A DNA stretch of 64,000 nt from Chromatiaceae bacterium (GTDB lineage Bacteria; Pseudomonadota; Gammaproteobacteria; Chromatiales; Chromatiaceae), in the NCBI GenBank assembly GCA_024235255.1, contig JACKMT010000004.1:186001-250000 (forward strand), written 5' to 3'. The notes beneath the pieces were generated by a model. That model did not search any database. It was not told the origin of the DNA and worked only from the letters and a program-made list of their open reading frames with translations. Below, piece after piece: positions 48,397-58,066 of the stretch; position 1 is the stretch's first letter, and every line of letters starts with the position of its first letter. A program made the translations under genes and the position numbers.

Positions 48397-50517
48397 ATGA
48401 GCAGACTCCTTGCCATGCAATCCACCAAGGATATTTTCTCTTATCGCCGCTACTGGGCGGAGAGTTTCGGCTCTGCGCCGGTGCTGCCGATGTCGCGCAA
48501 GGAGATGGATCGTCTCGGCTGGGAGAGCTGCGACATTATCATCGTCAGCGGCGATGCTTATGTCGATCATCCCAGTTTCGGTATGGCGCTGATCGGCCGG
48601 TTGCTCGAATCCCAGGGCTTCCGGGTAGGCGTTATCGCGCAACCCGACTGGCATTCGGCGGAGCCATTCAGGCAGCTCGGCAGGCCCAATCTGTTCTTTG
48701 GCATTACTGCCGGCAACATGGATTCGATGGTTAACCGTTACACTGCGGAGCGGCGAATTCGTTCGAATGATGCCTACACACCGGGGGAGCAAGGCGGCAG
48801 ACGGCCAGACCGCTCGGTGATCGTCTACGCGCAGCGCGTCCGCGAAGCCTTCAGTGGTGTGCCGGTAGTCATCGGCGGTATTGAGGCGAGCCTGCGTCGC
48901 ATCGCCCACTACGACTACTGGTCGGATAAGGTGCGCCGTTCCATTTTGCCCGACTCCAAAGCGGATCTGTTGATCTACGGCAACGCCGAACGCGCTGTGG
49001 TCGAATTGGCGCACCGTCTGGCAGCAGGGGAATCGGTTGCGGAGATCGGCGATATTCGTGGTACCGCGGTGATGCGGCAGACGTTGCCGGAAGGTTGGAC
49101 CGAAATAGATTCGACCCGCATTGACGAACCGGGTTCGGTGGATGCGCATCCTGATCCCTATGCCTGGCAAGGCGACTGCGCTGTCAATGCGGGAACGGGA
49201 GGCGCTGTCGTAGCTTTCGCTAAGCGCCCCCGGCAACTGGATCGTGCGACGAGTGTGATCCGTCTGCCTGCATTCGAGCAGGTTGCGGATGACCCGGTGC
49301 TATACGCACATGCGTCGCGGGTGTTTCATCTGGAGACCAATCCAGGCAACGCCCGGGCGCTGGTGCAGCGCCATGGCACGCGCGATCTCTGGCTCAATCC
49401 GCCACCCATTCCGCTTACGACACCGGAGCTGGATCGGTTGTATGAGTTTCCTTATACACGCATGCCTCATCCGGTTTATCACAACGAAAAGATAGCGGCA
49501 TGGGAGATGATCCGCTTTTCCATCCCGATAATGCGCGGCTGTTTCGGCGGCTGCACGTTCTGCTCCATCACCGAACACGAAGGCCGTATCATTCAAAGCC
49601 GCTCCGAGGCGTCGGTGGTGCGTGAAATCGAGACCATACGCGATTCTGCACCGGGATTTACCGGCGTCATCTCCGATCTGGGCGGACCCACCGCCAACAT
49701 GTACCGTCTGAGCTGCAAAGACGAGAAGATTGAAAAAGCCTGTCGGCGCCTCTCCTGCGTCTACCCCGAGATCTGTAACAACCTGGGCACCGATCATAGT
49801 CATCTGACCCGGCTCTACCGGCGCGCGCGCGCAGTTCCCGGTATAAAAATGGTGAACATCTCATCGGGCCTGCGTTATGACCTGGCAGTGCGGGATCCGG
49901 AGTATGTCAGGGAGCTGGTTACCCATCATGTCGGCGGATATCTGAAGATCGCTCCGGAACACACCGAGCAGGCGCCGCTGGAGCTGATGATGAAACCCGG
50001 CATCGGCGCGTATGAGCGCTTCAAGCGGATGTTCGACCGCTTTTCGCGGGAGGCGGGCAAAACCCAGTATCTGATCCCCTATTTCATCGCTGCCCACCCG
50101 GGCACCAGTGACCGCGATATGCTCAATCTTGCGCTGTGGCTGAAAGAGAACGGTTTCCGGCCGGATCAGGTGCAGGCCTTTCTTCCCACACCGCTCGCGC
50201 TTGCGTCGGCTATGTATCATACCGGACGCAATCCGCTGCGGAAGATCGTTCGCAAGAGTGCATTGGTCGCTGTACCCAGTGGTCTGCGTCAACGCCGCCT
50301 GCACAAGGCTTTTCTGCGTTATCACGATCCGGACAACTGGCCGCTTATCAGAGAGGCACTGAAAACGATGGGGCGTACGGATCTGATCGGTCAGAGCAGC
50401 CGCCATCTGGTTCCGGCCAAACAGCCGGTCGGGCAGCAAGCAACGAAAAAAGCTACCAGGAATTTCTCGCGCAGTTCAGGGCCGTCCGAACGATCAGGTA
50501 AACACACCTCCAGATAG
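48397..50517 (+). CDS. ygiQ: YgiQ family radical SAM protein
   Basis: 706 aa (a second ATG at 48415 is possible). The N-terminal domain has IIIVSGDAYVDHPSFG and VIGGIEASLRRIAHYDYWSD, both typical of YgiQ (UPF0313). The radical SAM cluster is MRGCFGGCTFCSITEHEG (C-x3-C-x2-C), followed by ISDLGGPTANMYRL. A basic tail ends the protein. The reaction catalysed by YgiQ is unknown. No ribosome site is evident before either start. Confidence 0.93.
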   Translation: MSRLLAMQSTKDIFSYRRYWAESFGSAPVLPMSRKEMDRLGWESCDIIIVSGDAYVDHPSFGMALIGRLLESQGFRVGVIAQPDWHSAEPFRQLGRPNLFFGITAGNMDSMVNRYTAERRIRSNDAYTPGEQGGRRPDRSVIVYAQRVREAFSGVPVVIGGIEASLRRIAHYDYWSDKVRRSILPDSKADLLIYGNAERAVVELAHRLAAGESVAEIGDIRGTAVMRQTLPEGWTEIDSTRIDEPGSVDAHPDPYAWQGDCAVNAGTGGAVVAFAKRPRQLDRATSVIRLPAFEQVADDPVLYAHASRVFHLETNPGNARALVQRHGTRDLWLNPPPIPLTTPELDRLYEFPYTRMPHPVYHNEKIAAWEMIRFSIPIMRGCFGGCTFCSITEHEGRIIQSRSEASVVREIETIRDSAPGFTGVISDLGGPTANMYRLSCKDEKIEKACRRLSCVYPEICNNLGTDHSHLTRLYRRARAVPGIKMVNISSGLRYDLAVRDPEYVRELVTHHVGGYLKIAPEHTEQAPLELMMKPGIGAYERFKRMFDRFSREAGKTQYLIPYFIAAHPGTSDRDMLNLALWLKENGFRPDQVQAFLPTPLALASAMYHTGRNPLRKIVRKSALVAVPSGLRQRRLHKAFLRYHDPDNWPLIREALKTMGRTDLIGQSSRHLVPAKQPVGQQATKKATRNFSRSSGPSERSGKHTSR

Positions 50518-50660
50518 CTGTTGAGGCACTGAGACTCAGTTTCCAGATACGCTATTCGAGACCGGTTCGCATCGGTAAATCGAACTTCGTCGGAGTTTTT
50601 TAAACGCCGCTATGCTAAACCTAAGATCGGAATGGATGGGTAAAACAACGCAGGAATCAG

Positions 50661-52349
50661 ATGGCGAAACGGCTTCGGAAAGCGGCAAAATTTTTTACTA
50701 TCAGGAAGAGAATTCTGATCGTCGCAATTTTTGCGACACTGGTTCCATCCCTGCTTTTGGGATGGATCTCCTATTACCAGACACACGAGGTTCTGCATGC
50801 CAAAGCTGCTCAGGAGCTTGCCAGCGGGCTTGAACGGGCCCGCCGGGGAGTAGATGCCTGGCTGGAGGAGAAATTCGACGGCCTGAGGGTGTTTTCCGGC
50901 TCCTTTGTGTTAGTTGAAAATCTGGACCGATATCGGCGGTGGTCAACAGCCGAAACGGCCGGTCAAAAGCGTGACCGGCTGGAAGCAGAGCAGCAACTCA
51001 GTGAATTTCTGCAGCTGGTTCAGAATCAGGTGCCGGAGTACCACCGATTACTGGTGTTGGAAATGTCTGGAGAAACGGTTGCCCAATTTCCTCCGCTGCA
51101 GACACCAACCGGAATCGAATCTGGCTGGGTTGATCGGTTGGAACCTGACCGGACACTGATCTCCGAACTTCTCGCCGGAAAAGCATCGCCGACGCCTGTT
51201 GTGAGTCTGGGTGTGCCTATCGTTTCCGCTGCTGCGGAAGTGCTGGGTCTGCTGGTCGCGGAAGTCCCGATGGCGAGGCTGAACACTGTTCTGGAGAGTT
51301 CCGCGGATTTGGAGTCGGAGTTGCTGCTGGTGCGCAACAGCGGCGAGATAGTGTTGTCCAGCCTCTCCTGGAAGCATCAGCAGGCTGTTGGGTTGACGCT
51401 GGGATATCAACCCGAAGACAGCGCTGTACGTAAAAGACTCGCAAGTCATGGGAACTATAGAGGGGTAGATGTTATCAGCAGATCGTTTTCCCTGCCGCAG
51501 GTTCCCTGGCGCCTGGTGGTTGAGCAACCCTACCAAAGCGTTTTTGCCGAAGTGGACCGGCTGCACGACCTTGCACTGCTGCTGATTTTAATATTGCTGG
51601 CAGGTTTTGGTCTGCTTGCTTATCTGGTCTCGCAAAGCATTTTGTTGCCGCTGGCGAAGCTTAACCGGGCGGCAGCGGCAGTGGCGAAGGGCGACCTCGA
51701 TGTTCACCTGGAGACCGATAACCGGGATGAACTTGGATTCACTATCACCATCTTCAACGATATGGTCAGACGGCTTCGAGTCGGCAGGGAGAAGCTGGAA
51801 AAAATATCCATTACCGACTCTTTGACCGGTCTGTACAACAGAAAGCACATAATGGACACGCTGTCTCTGCAGTTTTCCCGTCACCGGCGCAACAGCACCC
51901 TGTTCTCGATATTGATGATCGATGTCGATCATTTCAAACAGATCAATGACCGGCTGGGACATCCCGCGGGCGATGCCGCGCTCCAGCAGATCGGCTTCAT
52001 ATTCCGCAGTGTGCTGCGGAATATAGATGTTGCCGGGCGCTACGGCGGGGAGGAGTTTCTGGTCATTCTGGAACAGGCCGGTGAACAGCAGGCGCTGGAG
52101 ACGGCGGAACGGATTCGCTCGGTTGCCGAACAGACCGAACTGCTTTTTGCAGGAAGGATAATCCGTTTTACCGTCAGCATTGGTGTCGCCAGCGTGCGCG
52201 ATGGCTGGGAAGATACGCCTGCGACTCTGATGCAGCGCGCGGATCAGAGCCTGTATCTGGCCAAACAGCGAGGCCGGAACCAGGTATTGTCGGCTGGAAT
52301 CAATCAGATCGATAAAATGCTCGCCCTGCCGGGCGGGCGATCTGATTAA
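50661..52349 (+). CDS. Membrane diguanylate cyclase with extracellular sensor and HAMP
   Basis: 562 aa. An N-terminal helix (ILIVAIFATLVPSLLLGWIS) starts a periplasmic dCACHE-like sensor of about 270 residues. A second helix (LALLLILILLAGFGLLAYLV) leads to HAMP and then a GGDEF domain with SLTGLYNRKHI, DHFKQINDRLGHPAGDAAL and the active-site RYGGEEFLVIL. It should make cyclic di-GMP in response to an external signal. Whether it has the inhibitory RxxD site is not clear. No EAL domain is present. Confidence 0.93.
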   Translation: MAKRLRKAAKFFTIRKRILIVAIFATLVPSLLLGWISYYQTHEVLHAKAAQELASGLERARRGVDAWLEEKFDGLRVFSGSFVLVENLDRYRRWSTAETAGQKRDRLEAEQQLSEFLQLVQNQVPEYHRLLVLEMSGETVAQFPPLQTPTGIESGWVDRLEPDRTLISELLAGKASPTPVVSLGVPIVSAAAEVLGLLVAEVPMARLNTVLESSADLESELLLVRNSGEIVLSSLSWKHQQAVGLTLGYQPEDSAVRKRLASHGNYRGVDVISRSFSLPQVPWRLVVEQPYQSVFAEVDRLHDLALLLILILLAGFGLLAYLVSQSILLPLAKLNRAAAAVAKGDLDVHLETDNRDELGFTITIFNDMVRRLRVGREKLEKISITDSLTGLYNRKHIMDTLSLQFSRHRRNSTLFSILMIDVDHFKQINDRLGHPAGDAALQQIGFIFRSVLRNIDVAGRYGGEEFLVILEQAGEQQALETAERIRSVAEQTELLFAGRIIRFTVSIGVASVRDGWEDTPATLMQRADQSLYLAKQRGRNQVLSAGINQIDKMLALPGGRSD

Positions 52350-52365
52350 GTGCGTTCAAGCCCGG

Positions 52366-53139
52366 TCACTGTGCTGCAGCGCCGGGTGCAATCGTTTCCA
52401 GCAGATTGTAGTAGATCCACCCCTCGCTCTTATCCTCGGTAAGAATCCGGATCCAGAGGTCACTGTAACCCAGCGCCTTGACTCTGACCCCTTTGGCGAG
52501 CTGAAACAGGACACTGTAACCGATCCCCGGCATTGCACGCACATTACTCTGTTTTTTGACAACCATGTCGATGGGAAGCGTAAACAGGGTCTCTGCCATG
52601 GCCGACTGATTAGCCGGTGGATAATCCGGCACCTGCGCTAGGCCCAATGCTTTAACCGCCAGGTAGGAAGCGGCATCCAGGTTGCCTGCCAACATCTCGC
52701 TTCTACCTGATTCCAGCAGTTTTTCCGCCTGGTCGAGCGCTTGCTGCTGATCGTCGCGGGCAGACTCCCTAGCGTTTTTGATCAACAGGGCGGCCTCAGC
52801 AATTGCCGCGACTGTTTCTGCCTTACTGTTATTGCCGCGCACTCTGGCGTTGGCGCGCAGCGCATCCTGCAGTGCCCGCTCATGAGAAGCGAGCAGCTGG
52901 TTGATCTCTGCCTGTTTGGCCAGCAACTGCAACCGCAACTGTCCGACTTCCCGGGACCGGCTGGCGAGTCTGCTGCGCAATACCGCTTCCTCACTCTCCT
53001 GCGGCGCAGGAATTTTCAGCTCACTCGTACCAGCGGCAGGTGCATCGATTGTCGCCGCATCCCGTTCTTGGAAGGCGCAACCACTGAGTACCAGGGTCAG
53101 TGTCAGCCAGGCCGACAGGAGTCCACGCAGGTAATTCAT
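52366..53139 (-). CDS. Lipoprotein with coiled coil and SH3 domain
   Basis: 257 aa from ATG 53139, which overlaps the preceding stop as TGATG; five extra residues upstream are in frame but less likely. The signal ends in the lipobox LTLVLSGC. A coiled-coil stretch (RSREVGQLRLQLLAKQAEINQ through ALRANARVRG) and a helical ESARDDQQQALDQAEKLLESG region come next. A C-terminal bacterial SH3 domain (KKQSNVRAMPGIGYSVLFQL; SDLWIRILTEDKSEGWIYY) may bind peptidoglycan. The role is unknown. It is the last gene of a three-gene unit headed by a ScfR-type regulator. Confidence 0.75.
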   Translation of the reverse strand: MNYLRGLLSAWLTLTLVLSGCAFQERDAATIDAPAAGTSELKIPAPQESEEAVLRSRLASRSREVGQLRLQLLAKQAEINQLLASHERALQDALRANARVRGNNSKAETVAAIAEAALLIKNARESARDDQQQALDQAEKLLESGRSEMLAGNLDAASYLAVKALGLAQVPDYPPANQSAMAETLFTLPIDMVVKKQSNVRAMPGIGYSVLFQLAKGVRVKALGYSDLWIRILTEDKSEGWIYYNLLETIAPGAAAQ

Positions 53140-53393
53140 CAAAACGATAACCACTCAACCAGGTAGTAGAGACGTAATCCCTCGGAGGAGCGGGACGGGC
53201 CGTAAACCAGGGCTGGACGCAGTTTACGCTTAGCGTCGGCACCGGCCATCGCCTGCTCCAGTGACTCGACGATCTGCACGCAGTTTTCCGGAAAGCGGGA
53301 GCGCTTGCTGTTTGGCGTGTAAACCAGCGCATACTGTCTTGTGATCAGTGTGTTGTCGGGGTCAATGGGAAACTCATGCATGTCACAATCCAC
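53139..53393 (-). CDS. 84-aa protein of unknown function
   Basis: 84 aa from GTG 53393, or 80 aa from ATG 53381. It has no signal peptide or membrane helix. The sequence TRQYALVYTPNSKRSRFPEN followed by QIVESLEQAMAGADAKRKL and RPALVYGPSRSSEGLRLYYL suggests a small alpha/beta domain. Its start is 3 bases from the regulator's stop, and its own stop overlaps the lipoprotein start. I do not recognise the family. Confidence 0.65.
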   Translation of the reverse strand: MDCDMHEFPIDPDNTLITRQYALVYTPNSKRSRFPENCVQIVESLEQAMAGADAKRKLRPALVYGPSRSSEGLRLYYLVEWLSF

Positions 53394-53396
53394 TCA

Positions 53397-54830
53397 TCAT
53401 TCCGAACCTTCGAATGCGTAGGGAAAAAGGCTACGCCTATTCTCATCAATTTGCAGCCGCCTGGATAGCGGCGGAAAGGCGCGCTGGGAACAGTCGGGCC
53501 GGTCGCATACCCGGCAGCTGACACCGATGGGTTCGACTGCATCCGGATCGTCCAGATCAAGTCCGGTGCTGTAGACCAGCTTGTGGGCATGATCGATCTC
53601 GCACCCCAGACCGATGGCAAACTTTCGCTGTGGCCGCAGGTAACTGCCGCCGCTTTCATAAATGGTGCGCGCCAGGCAGAGGTAAGTTTTTCCGTCCGGC
53701 ATCCTGGCAAGCTGGGTAAGCAGGTTGCCGGGAGAGGAGAAGGCGGCATGGATGTTCCATAATGGGCAGACGCCGCCAAGGCGGGCAAAATGAAAGCTGG
53801 TGGCGCTCTGGCGTTTGGAAATGTTACCGGCCATGTCGACCCGGATGAAATAGAAGGGGACGCCTTTATTATGCGGGCGTTGCAGGGTGCTCAGGCGATG
53901 GCACACCTGCTCGAAGCTGGTGCTGTAGAGGCCGCTTAAGCGTTCGATGTCGTAACGCAGCCGTTTGGCATCCTCCAGAAATCGCGTATAAGGCATCAGC
54001 ATGGCGCCGGCGAAGTAGTTGGCGAGCGCCAGCCGGCAGAGCGCGCGCGCCGCAGTGCTTGCCAGATCGGCGCCTTCGATCTCCCTGTCGATAAGCTGTC
54101 CATGCGCAAGCAGTGCGATCTGGTTTGCCATCTGAAATGCCCGGCGCGACGGGGGTGAGGGTTTTGCCAGATAGAGGATTTTCGTTTCAGGGTCGTATCG
54201 CCGCTGCAGCCGCTCCTGTTGTTGGTAGTCGGTCAGGCGGACCTCTACGCCGCGCGTTTGCGCCAAATAGGCTGCCAGATCCGCCGCCATATCATCGCAG
54301 GCAAAATCCCGCGACTGGCAGAGCTGCTCGGCGGCATGATCCAGCGCCTCGATATGATTGTTGCGCCGGTAGAAGAAATCACGTACGTCTTCGTAGGGAA
54401 ACTGCGCGCCGTGCAGCGCCTTGATACGCTCTTCCCCGGCGATCGATTCAGCCAGGGTCTGATAGTCTGCCTGCAACCGCTGATGTGCCTGAAACAGCTG
54501 CAGAAACCTTTCCGCGGTGCGAGGCGATGCTGAAACGGTATCGCGCAGCTCGTGCATCGGGATTTCACTGCCGCGAAACAGCGGGTCGTTCAACGCCACC
54601 CGCAATTGACCGGCACGGCGGTCTTCGCTCTCCGTCCAATCCGCGAAATCGATTCCCAGTGCCAGTTCCAGTTTTTTCAGAACCCGCTTGTTGAGCGGGC
54701 GTGCGTTGTTTTCAATCTGGTTCAGATAACTCGGCGAGATGATCATCTTCTCTGCCAACGCAGCCTGGGTCAGTCCCCGTAGCTCCCGCAGTTTGCGGAT
54801 ACGACTTCCGAAATTGATCAGCTGCTTCAT
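53397..54830 (-). CDS. ScfR/RamB-type XRE regulator with IrrE-like and DUF2083 domains
   Basis: 477 aa. An N-terminal helix-turn-helix (RIRKLRELRGLTQAALAEKM; ISPSYLNQIENNARPL) is followed by a long helical middle and the IrrE/ImmA-like segment ANQIALLAHGQLIDREI. The usual HExxH zinc motif is not present. The C-terminal DUF2083-type domain has FHFARLGGVCPLWNIHAAF and the cysteine pattern CRVCDRPDCSQRAFPPL. The family includes regulators that sense short-chain acyl-CoA and control acetate, propionate and glyoxylate pathways. None of those genes is adjacent; the neighbours are an unknown protein and a lipoprotein. Confidence 0.85.
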   Translation of the reverse strand: MKQLINFGSRIRKLRELRGLTQAALAEKMIISPSYLNQIENNARPLNKRVLKKLELALGIDFADWTESEDRRAGQLRVALNDPLFRGSEIPMHELRDTVSASPRTAERFLQLFQAHQRLQADYQTLAESIAGEERIKALHGAQFPYEDVRDFFYRRNNHIEALDHAAEQLCQSRDFACDDMAADLAAYLAQTRGVEVRLTDYQQQERLQRRYDPETKILYLAKPSPPSRRAFQMANQIALLAHGQLIDREIEGADLASTAARALCRLALANYFAGAMLMPYTRFLEDAKRLRYDIERLSGLYSTSFEQVCHRLSTLQRPHNKGVPFYFIRVDMAGNISKRQSATSFHFARLGGVCPLWNIHAAFSSPGNLLTQLARMPDGKTYLCLARTIYESGGSYLRPQRKFAIGLGCEIDHAHKLVYSTGLDLDDPDAVEPIGVSCRVCDRPDCSQRAFPPLSRRLQIDENRRSLFPYAFEGSE

Positions 54831-55064
54831 CGGATGCGAATGTTAGTTGGTTCCGGAATAGAAGTATGTGCTCTTGTACGGCAGCAGAGGCAGTTGGCGT
54901 GCAGGTTATTATATTCAATATCAGCGGCACAGGCATCGTCAGCTAAATTTACTAGGATCTCTGAGTCGTCGACCGGGCCGGCTGTTCACCCCTGCTGTAG
55001 CGGCAAACCAAGGCTGTTATACTTGCCCGGTTTATCCGAATAATCAGGATTGAGGAGAGACGAC

Positions 55065-56462
55065 ATGCGTTATGTCAGTACCAGGGGCGGTGTCGACCCG
55101 ATAACCTTCTCCCAGGCTGTGATCATGGGGCTGGCGACCGATGGCGGATTACTGCTGCCCGAGACCTTTCCTCAGATCGGGCAAGAGGAGTTGCGGCGTT
55201 GGGCAGGCATGCCATTCCCGGAGTTGGCGGTTGAGGTGATGCATCCCTACATGGGCGACGACATCAGCCGCGAGCAGCTCTCCACACTGGTTGAGCGTTC
55301 CTATGGCGGATTCCTCCACCCTGAAGTGACACCACTGGTCAGGGTGGGCGAGCAGTATGTATTGGAGCTGTTTCACGGCCCTACCGCAGCCTTCAAGGAT
55401 GTTGCGCTGCAGTTTCTCGGCAATCTGTTCGAACTGCTGCTGGAACGTTCCGGCGGGCATTTGAATATTCTCGGCGCCACCTCGGGCGACACCGGATCGG
55501 CAGCTATTTACGGCGTGCGCGGGCAGCGGCGCATCGATATTTTCATACTGCATCCACACAACCGGGTCTCGCCGATTCAGGAGCGGCAGATGACGACGGT
55601 GCTCGACGACAATGTCCACAATATTGCGATAGAGGGTACCTTCGACGACGGTCAGCGCATCGTAAAGGCGTTATTCAACGATCTGGAGTTCAAGGAGGAG
55701 TACCGCCTAGGCGCGGTGAACTCGATCAACTGGGCGCGTATTCTGGCCCAGGTGGTCTACTATTTTTATGCCTGGAGCCGGGTCAGTGGCGGCGACACCT
55801 CCCGCAAGCTCACCTTTTCGGTACCGACCGGAAACTTCGGTGATATATTCGCCGGCTATGTGGCGATGCGCATGGGCCTGCCGGTGGCGCGGCTGGTGCT
55901 GGCCACCAACCGGAATGATATTCTTAGCCGTTTCGTCAACACCGGGGTCTATCAGGCACGCGCGGTGCACCACACGATCAGCCCCTCCATGGATATTCAG
56001 GTTTCCTCCAACTTTGAGCGCTATCTCTATTATCTGATGGATCAGGATGCAGAGCGAGTGCGCGGCTTGATGGAACAGATGGGCCGTGACGGGCGCATGT
56101 CGATCTCCGCGAAGCAACAGGAGTCGGTGGCGGCGCTGTTTCACGCCGAGGCGGTTGGCGAAGAGAAGACACTGGAGCAGATAGCGACGACCTATCGTGA
56201 GTTCGGGTACATTCTCGATCCCCACAGCGCAGTGGGGGTCAGAGCGGCGGCCGACTTTCCTGGTGCGGTCTGTCTTGCCACCGCGCATCCGGCCAAGTTC
56301 GGCGATGCGGTCAAGCGGGCTATCGGTTGCGAGGCGCCGCCACCGCCTTCGCTGCAGGGTCTGATGGAGAAGGCGACGCGCTGCGAGATACTGGCGGCGG
56401 ATAGCGCAGTGATCAAAAATTTCATCCAAAGCAAACTCAGCGGGCGCCATGAACAACATTAA
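55065..56462 (+). CDS. thrC: Threonine synthase
   Basis: 465 aa from ATG 55065, with AGGAG eight bases upstream; the in-frame TTG at 55050 is rejected. Motifs: MRYVSTRGGVDPITFSQAV, PLP lysine in HGPTAAFKDVALQFLGN, SGDTGSAAIYG and VPTGNFGDIFAGYVAMRMGL. It belongs to the longer plant/fungal-like gamma class rather than the short one. It converts O-phosphohomoserine to threonine. The 3' end overlaps the next gene by 14 bases, tying threonine and branched-chain keto acid synthesis together. Confidence 0.96.
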   Translation: MRYVSTRGGVDPITFSQAVIMGLATDGGLLLPETFPQIGQEELRRWAGMPFPELAVEVMHPYMGDDISREQLSTLVERSYGGFLHPEVTPLVRVGEQYVLELFHGPTAAFKDVALQFLGNLFELLLERSGGHLNILGATSGDTGSAAIYGVRGQRRIDIFILHPHNRVSPIQERQMTTVLDDNVHNIAIEGTFDDGQRIVKALFNDLEFKEEYRLGAVNSINWARILAQVVYYFYAWSRVSGGDTSRKLTFSVPTGNFGDIFAGYVAMRMGLPVARLVLATNRNDILSRFVNTGVYQARAVHHTISPSMDIQVSSNFERYLYYLMDQDAERVRGLMEQMGRDGRMSISAKQQESVAALFHAEAVGEEKTLEQIATTYREFGYILDPHSAVGVRAAADFPGAVCLATAHPAKFGDAVKRAIGCEAPPPPSLQGLMEKATRCEILAADSAVIKNFIQSKLSGRHEQH

Positions 56463-57993
56463 GCAAAAGATCAAGATTCTCGATACCACGCTGCGCGACG
56501 GCGAGCAGACCCACGGCGTCTCCTTCTCGCCTGGCGAGAAGCTGAATATCGCTAAAGCGCTGTTGGAGCTGCTCAAGGTAGACCGGATCGAAGTGGCATC
56601 CGCGCGGGTGTCGGAAGGGGAAAAAGAGGCTGTCGCCAACATTGTGGAGTGGGCCGACAGCAAGGGGCTGGGCGATCGCGTGGAGGTGCTCGGGTTTGCC
56701 GATTTCAAACGCAGCGTCGACTGGATCACCGATGCCGGCGGCCATGTCCTCAACCTGCTGGGAAAAGGGAGCGAGAAACACTGCCGGCGCCAGCTCAACA
56801 AGACGCTGGTCCAGCATGTCGGGGATCTCCGCAAGACGATTAATTACGCCCACAAGCAGGGTCTCAAGGTCAACCTCTATCTGGAAGATTGGTCCAACGG
56901 CTATAAAGACAGCCCGGATTATGTCTACGAACTGGTAGATAGATTGCAGAACACCGGCATCGGGGCGTTTATGCTGCCCGATACGCTGGGAGTAATGACC
57001 CCGGATGAGGTGTTCGCCGGCGTCAGCGACATGGTTAGCCGCTTTCCGGGATTGGAGTTCGATTTTCACCCGCACAACGATTACGGCCTCGGCACCGCCA
57101 ACGCCCTGGCCGGCGTTCGGGCGGGAGCCGCCACCATCCACTGCACCATCAACTGCCTGGGCGAGCGGGCGGGCAACGCCTCACTGGCCGAAGTGGCGGT
57201 CAATCTTAAAGACCGCATGGGGCTGGATATCTCCATTGACGAAACCCATCTGCTGCGGATGAGCGAGATGGTGGAGAATTTTTCCGGCAAACGCCTGGCT
57301 GAAAATGCGCCGATAGTGGGTGCCGATGTGTTTACCCAGACCAGCGGCATTCACGCCGACGGTGATAAGAAAGGCGGCCTTTATCAGACCGATTTGAGTC
57401 CTGAACGTTTTTCCCGCCAGCGCAGTTACGCGCTGGGTAAGATGAGCGGCAAGGCATCACTGCTGAAAAATCTGGAGACGCTCGATATCTCGCTTTCGGG
57501 TGACAATCTGGAGAAGGTGCTGCAGCGGGTGGTCGAGCTGGGAGATTCGAAAAAGTCGATTACGCTGGACGATCTGCCGATTATCATTGCCGAGGTGCTC
57601 GAAGGCCGCGACTACAACTACATCGAGCTGGTCAACTGCTCCATCACATCGGGTCTGCATCTGGACTCCACGGTCAGCATCAGGGTGCGCATCGGCGAAG
57701 ATGTCGAACTCTCTGCGGGGATCGGGAACGGCGGCTTCGACGCCTTCATGAACGCGATAGGAAAGGTGGTGAAGCGGCGCGGCGTGATATTGCCGAAACT
57801 GGTCGATTTCGAAGTTAGAATTCCCAAAGGCGGCAAGACCGACGCCCTAACCGAAGCAACTATTGCCTGGCAAAACGGACAAGGCACGTTCAAGACCCGC
57901 GGTGTCCACTCGAACCAGGTTTTTGCCGCGATGAATGCGACCATCCGCATGCTCAACATGCAAATGCACAAGTTAAATCAGGGTGCGGGATAG
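56449..57993 (+). CDS. 2-isopropylmalate/citramalate synthase family enzyme
   Basis: 514 aa. The HMGL-like barrel begins ILDTTLRDGEQTHGVSF and contains FMLPDTLGVMTPDEV and DFHPHNDYGLGTANALAGVR. The middle has QTSGIHADGDKKGGLY, and the C-terminal regulatory (LeuA dimer-type) domain has HLDSTVSIRVRIGEDVEL. It condenses acetyl-CoA with a 2-keto acid. LeuA and CimA cannot be split by eye. The atypical TLRDGEQTHGVSF start (LeuA usually has QSPG) and the overlap with thrC suggest a citramalate or specialised LeuA2-type enzyme for the isoleucine or leucine route. Confidence 0.9.
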   Translation: MNNIKQKIKILDTTLRDGEQTHGVSFSPGEKLNIAKALLELLKVDRIEVASARVSEGEKEAVANIVEWADSKGLGDRVEVLGFADFKRSVDWITDAGGHVLNLLGKGSEKHCRRQLNKTLVQHVGDLRKTINYAHKQGLKVNLYLEDWSNGYKDSPDYVYELVDRLQNTGIGAFMLPDTLGVMTPDEVFAGVSDMVSRFPGLEFDFHPHNDYGLGTANALAGVRAGAATIHCTINCLGERAGNASLAEVAVNLKDRMGLDISIDETHLLRMSEMVENFSGKRLAENAPIVGADVFTQTSGIHADGDKKGGLYQTDLSPERFSRQRSYALGKMSGKASLLKNLETLDISLSGDNLEKVLQRVVELGDSKKSITLDDLPIIIAEVLEGRDYNYIELVNCSITSGLHLDSTVSIRVRIGEDVELSAGIGNGGFDAFMNAIGKVVKRRGVILPKLVDFEVRIPKGGKTDALTEATIAWQNGQGTFKTRGVHSNQVFAAMNATIRMLNMQMHKLNQGAG

Positions 57994-58066
57994 AACCGCT
58001 TGCCGCCAATCATTATCCAGGTCAGGCGGCACGCTCCTGACCAACCGAGGAGATGGCAGAGAATCG

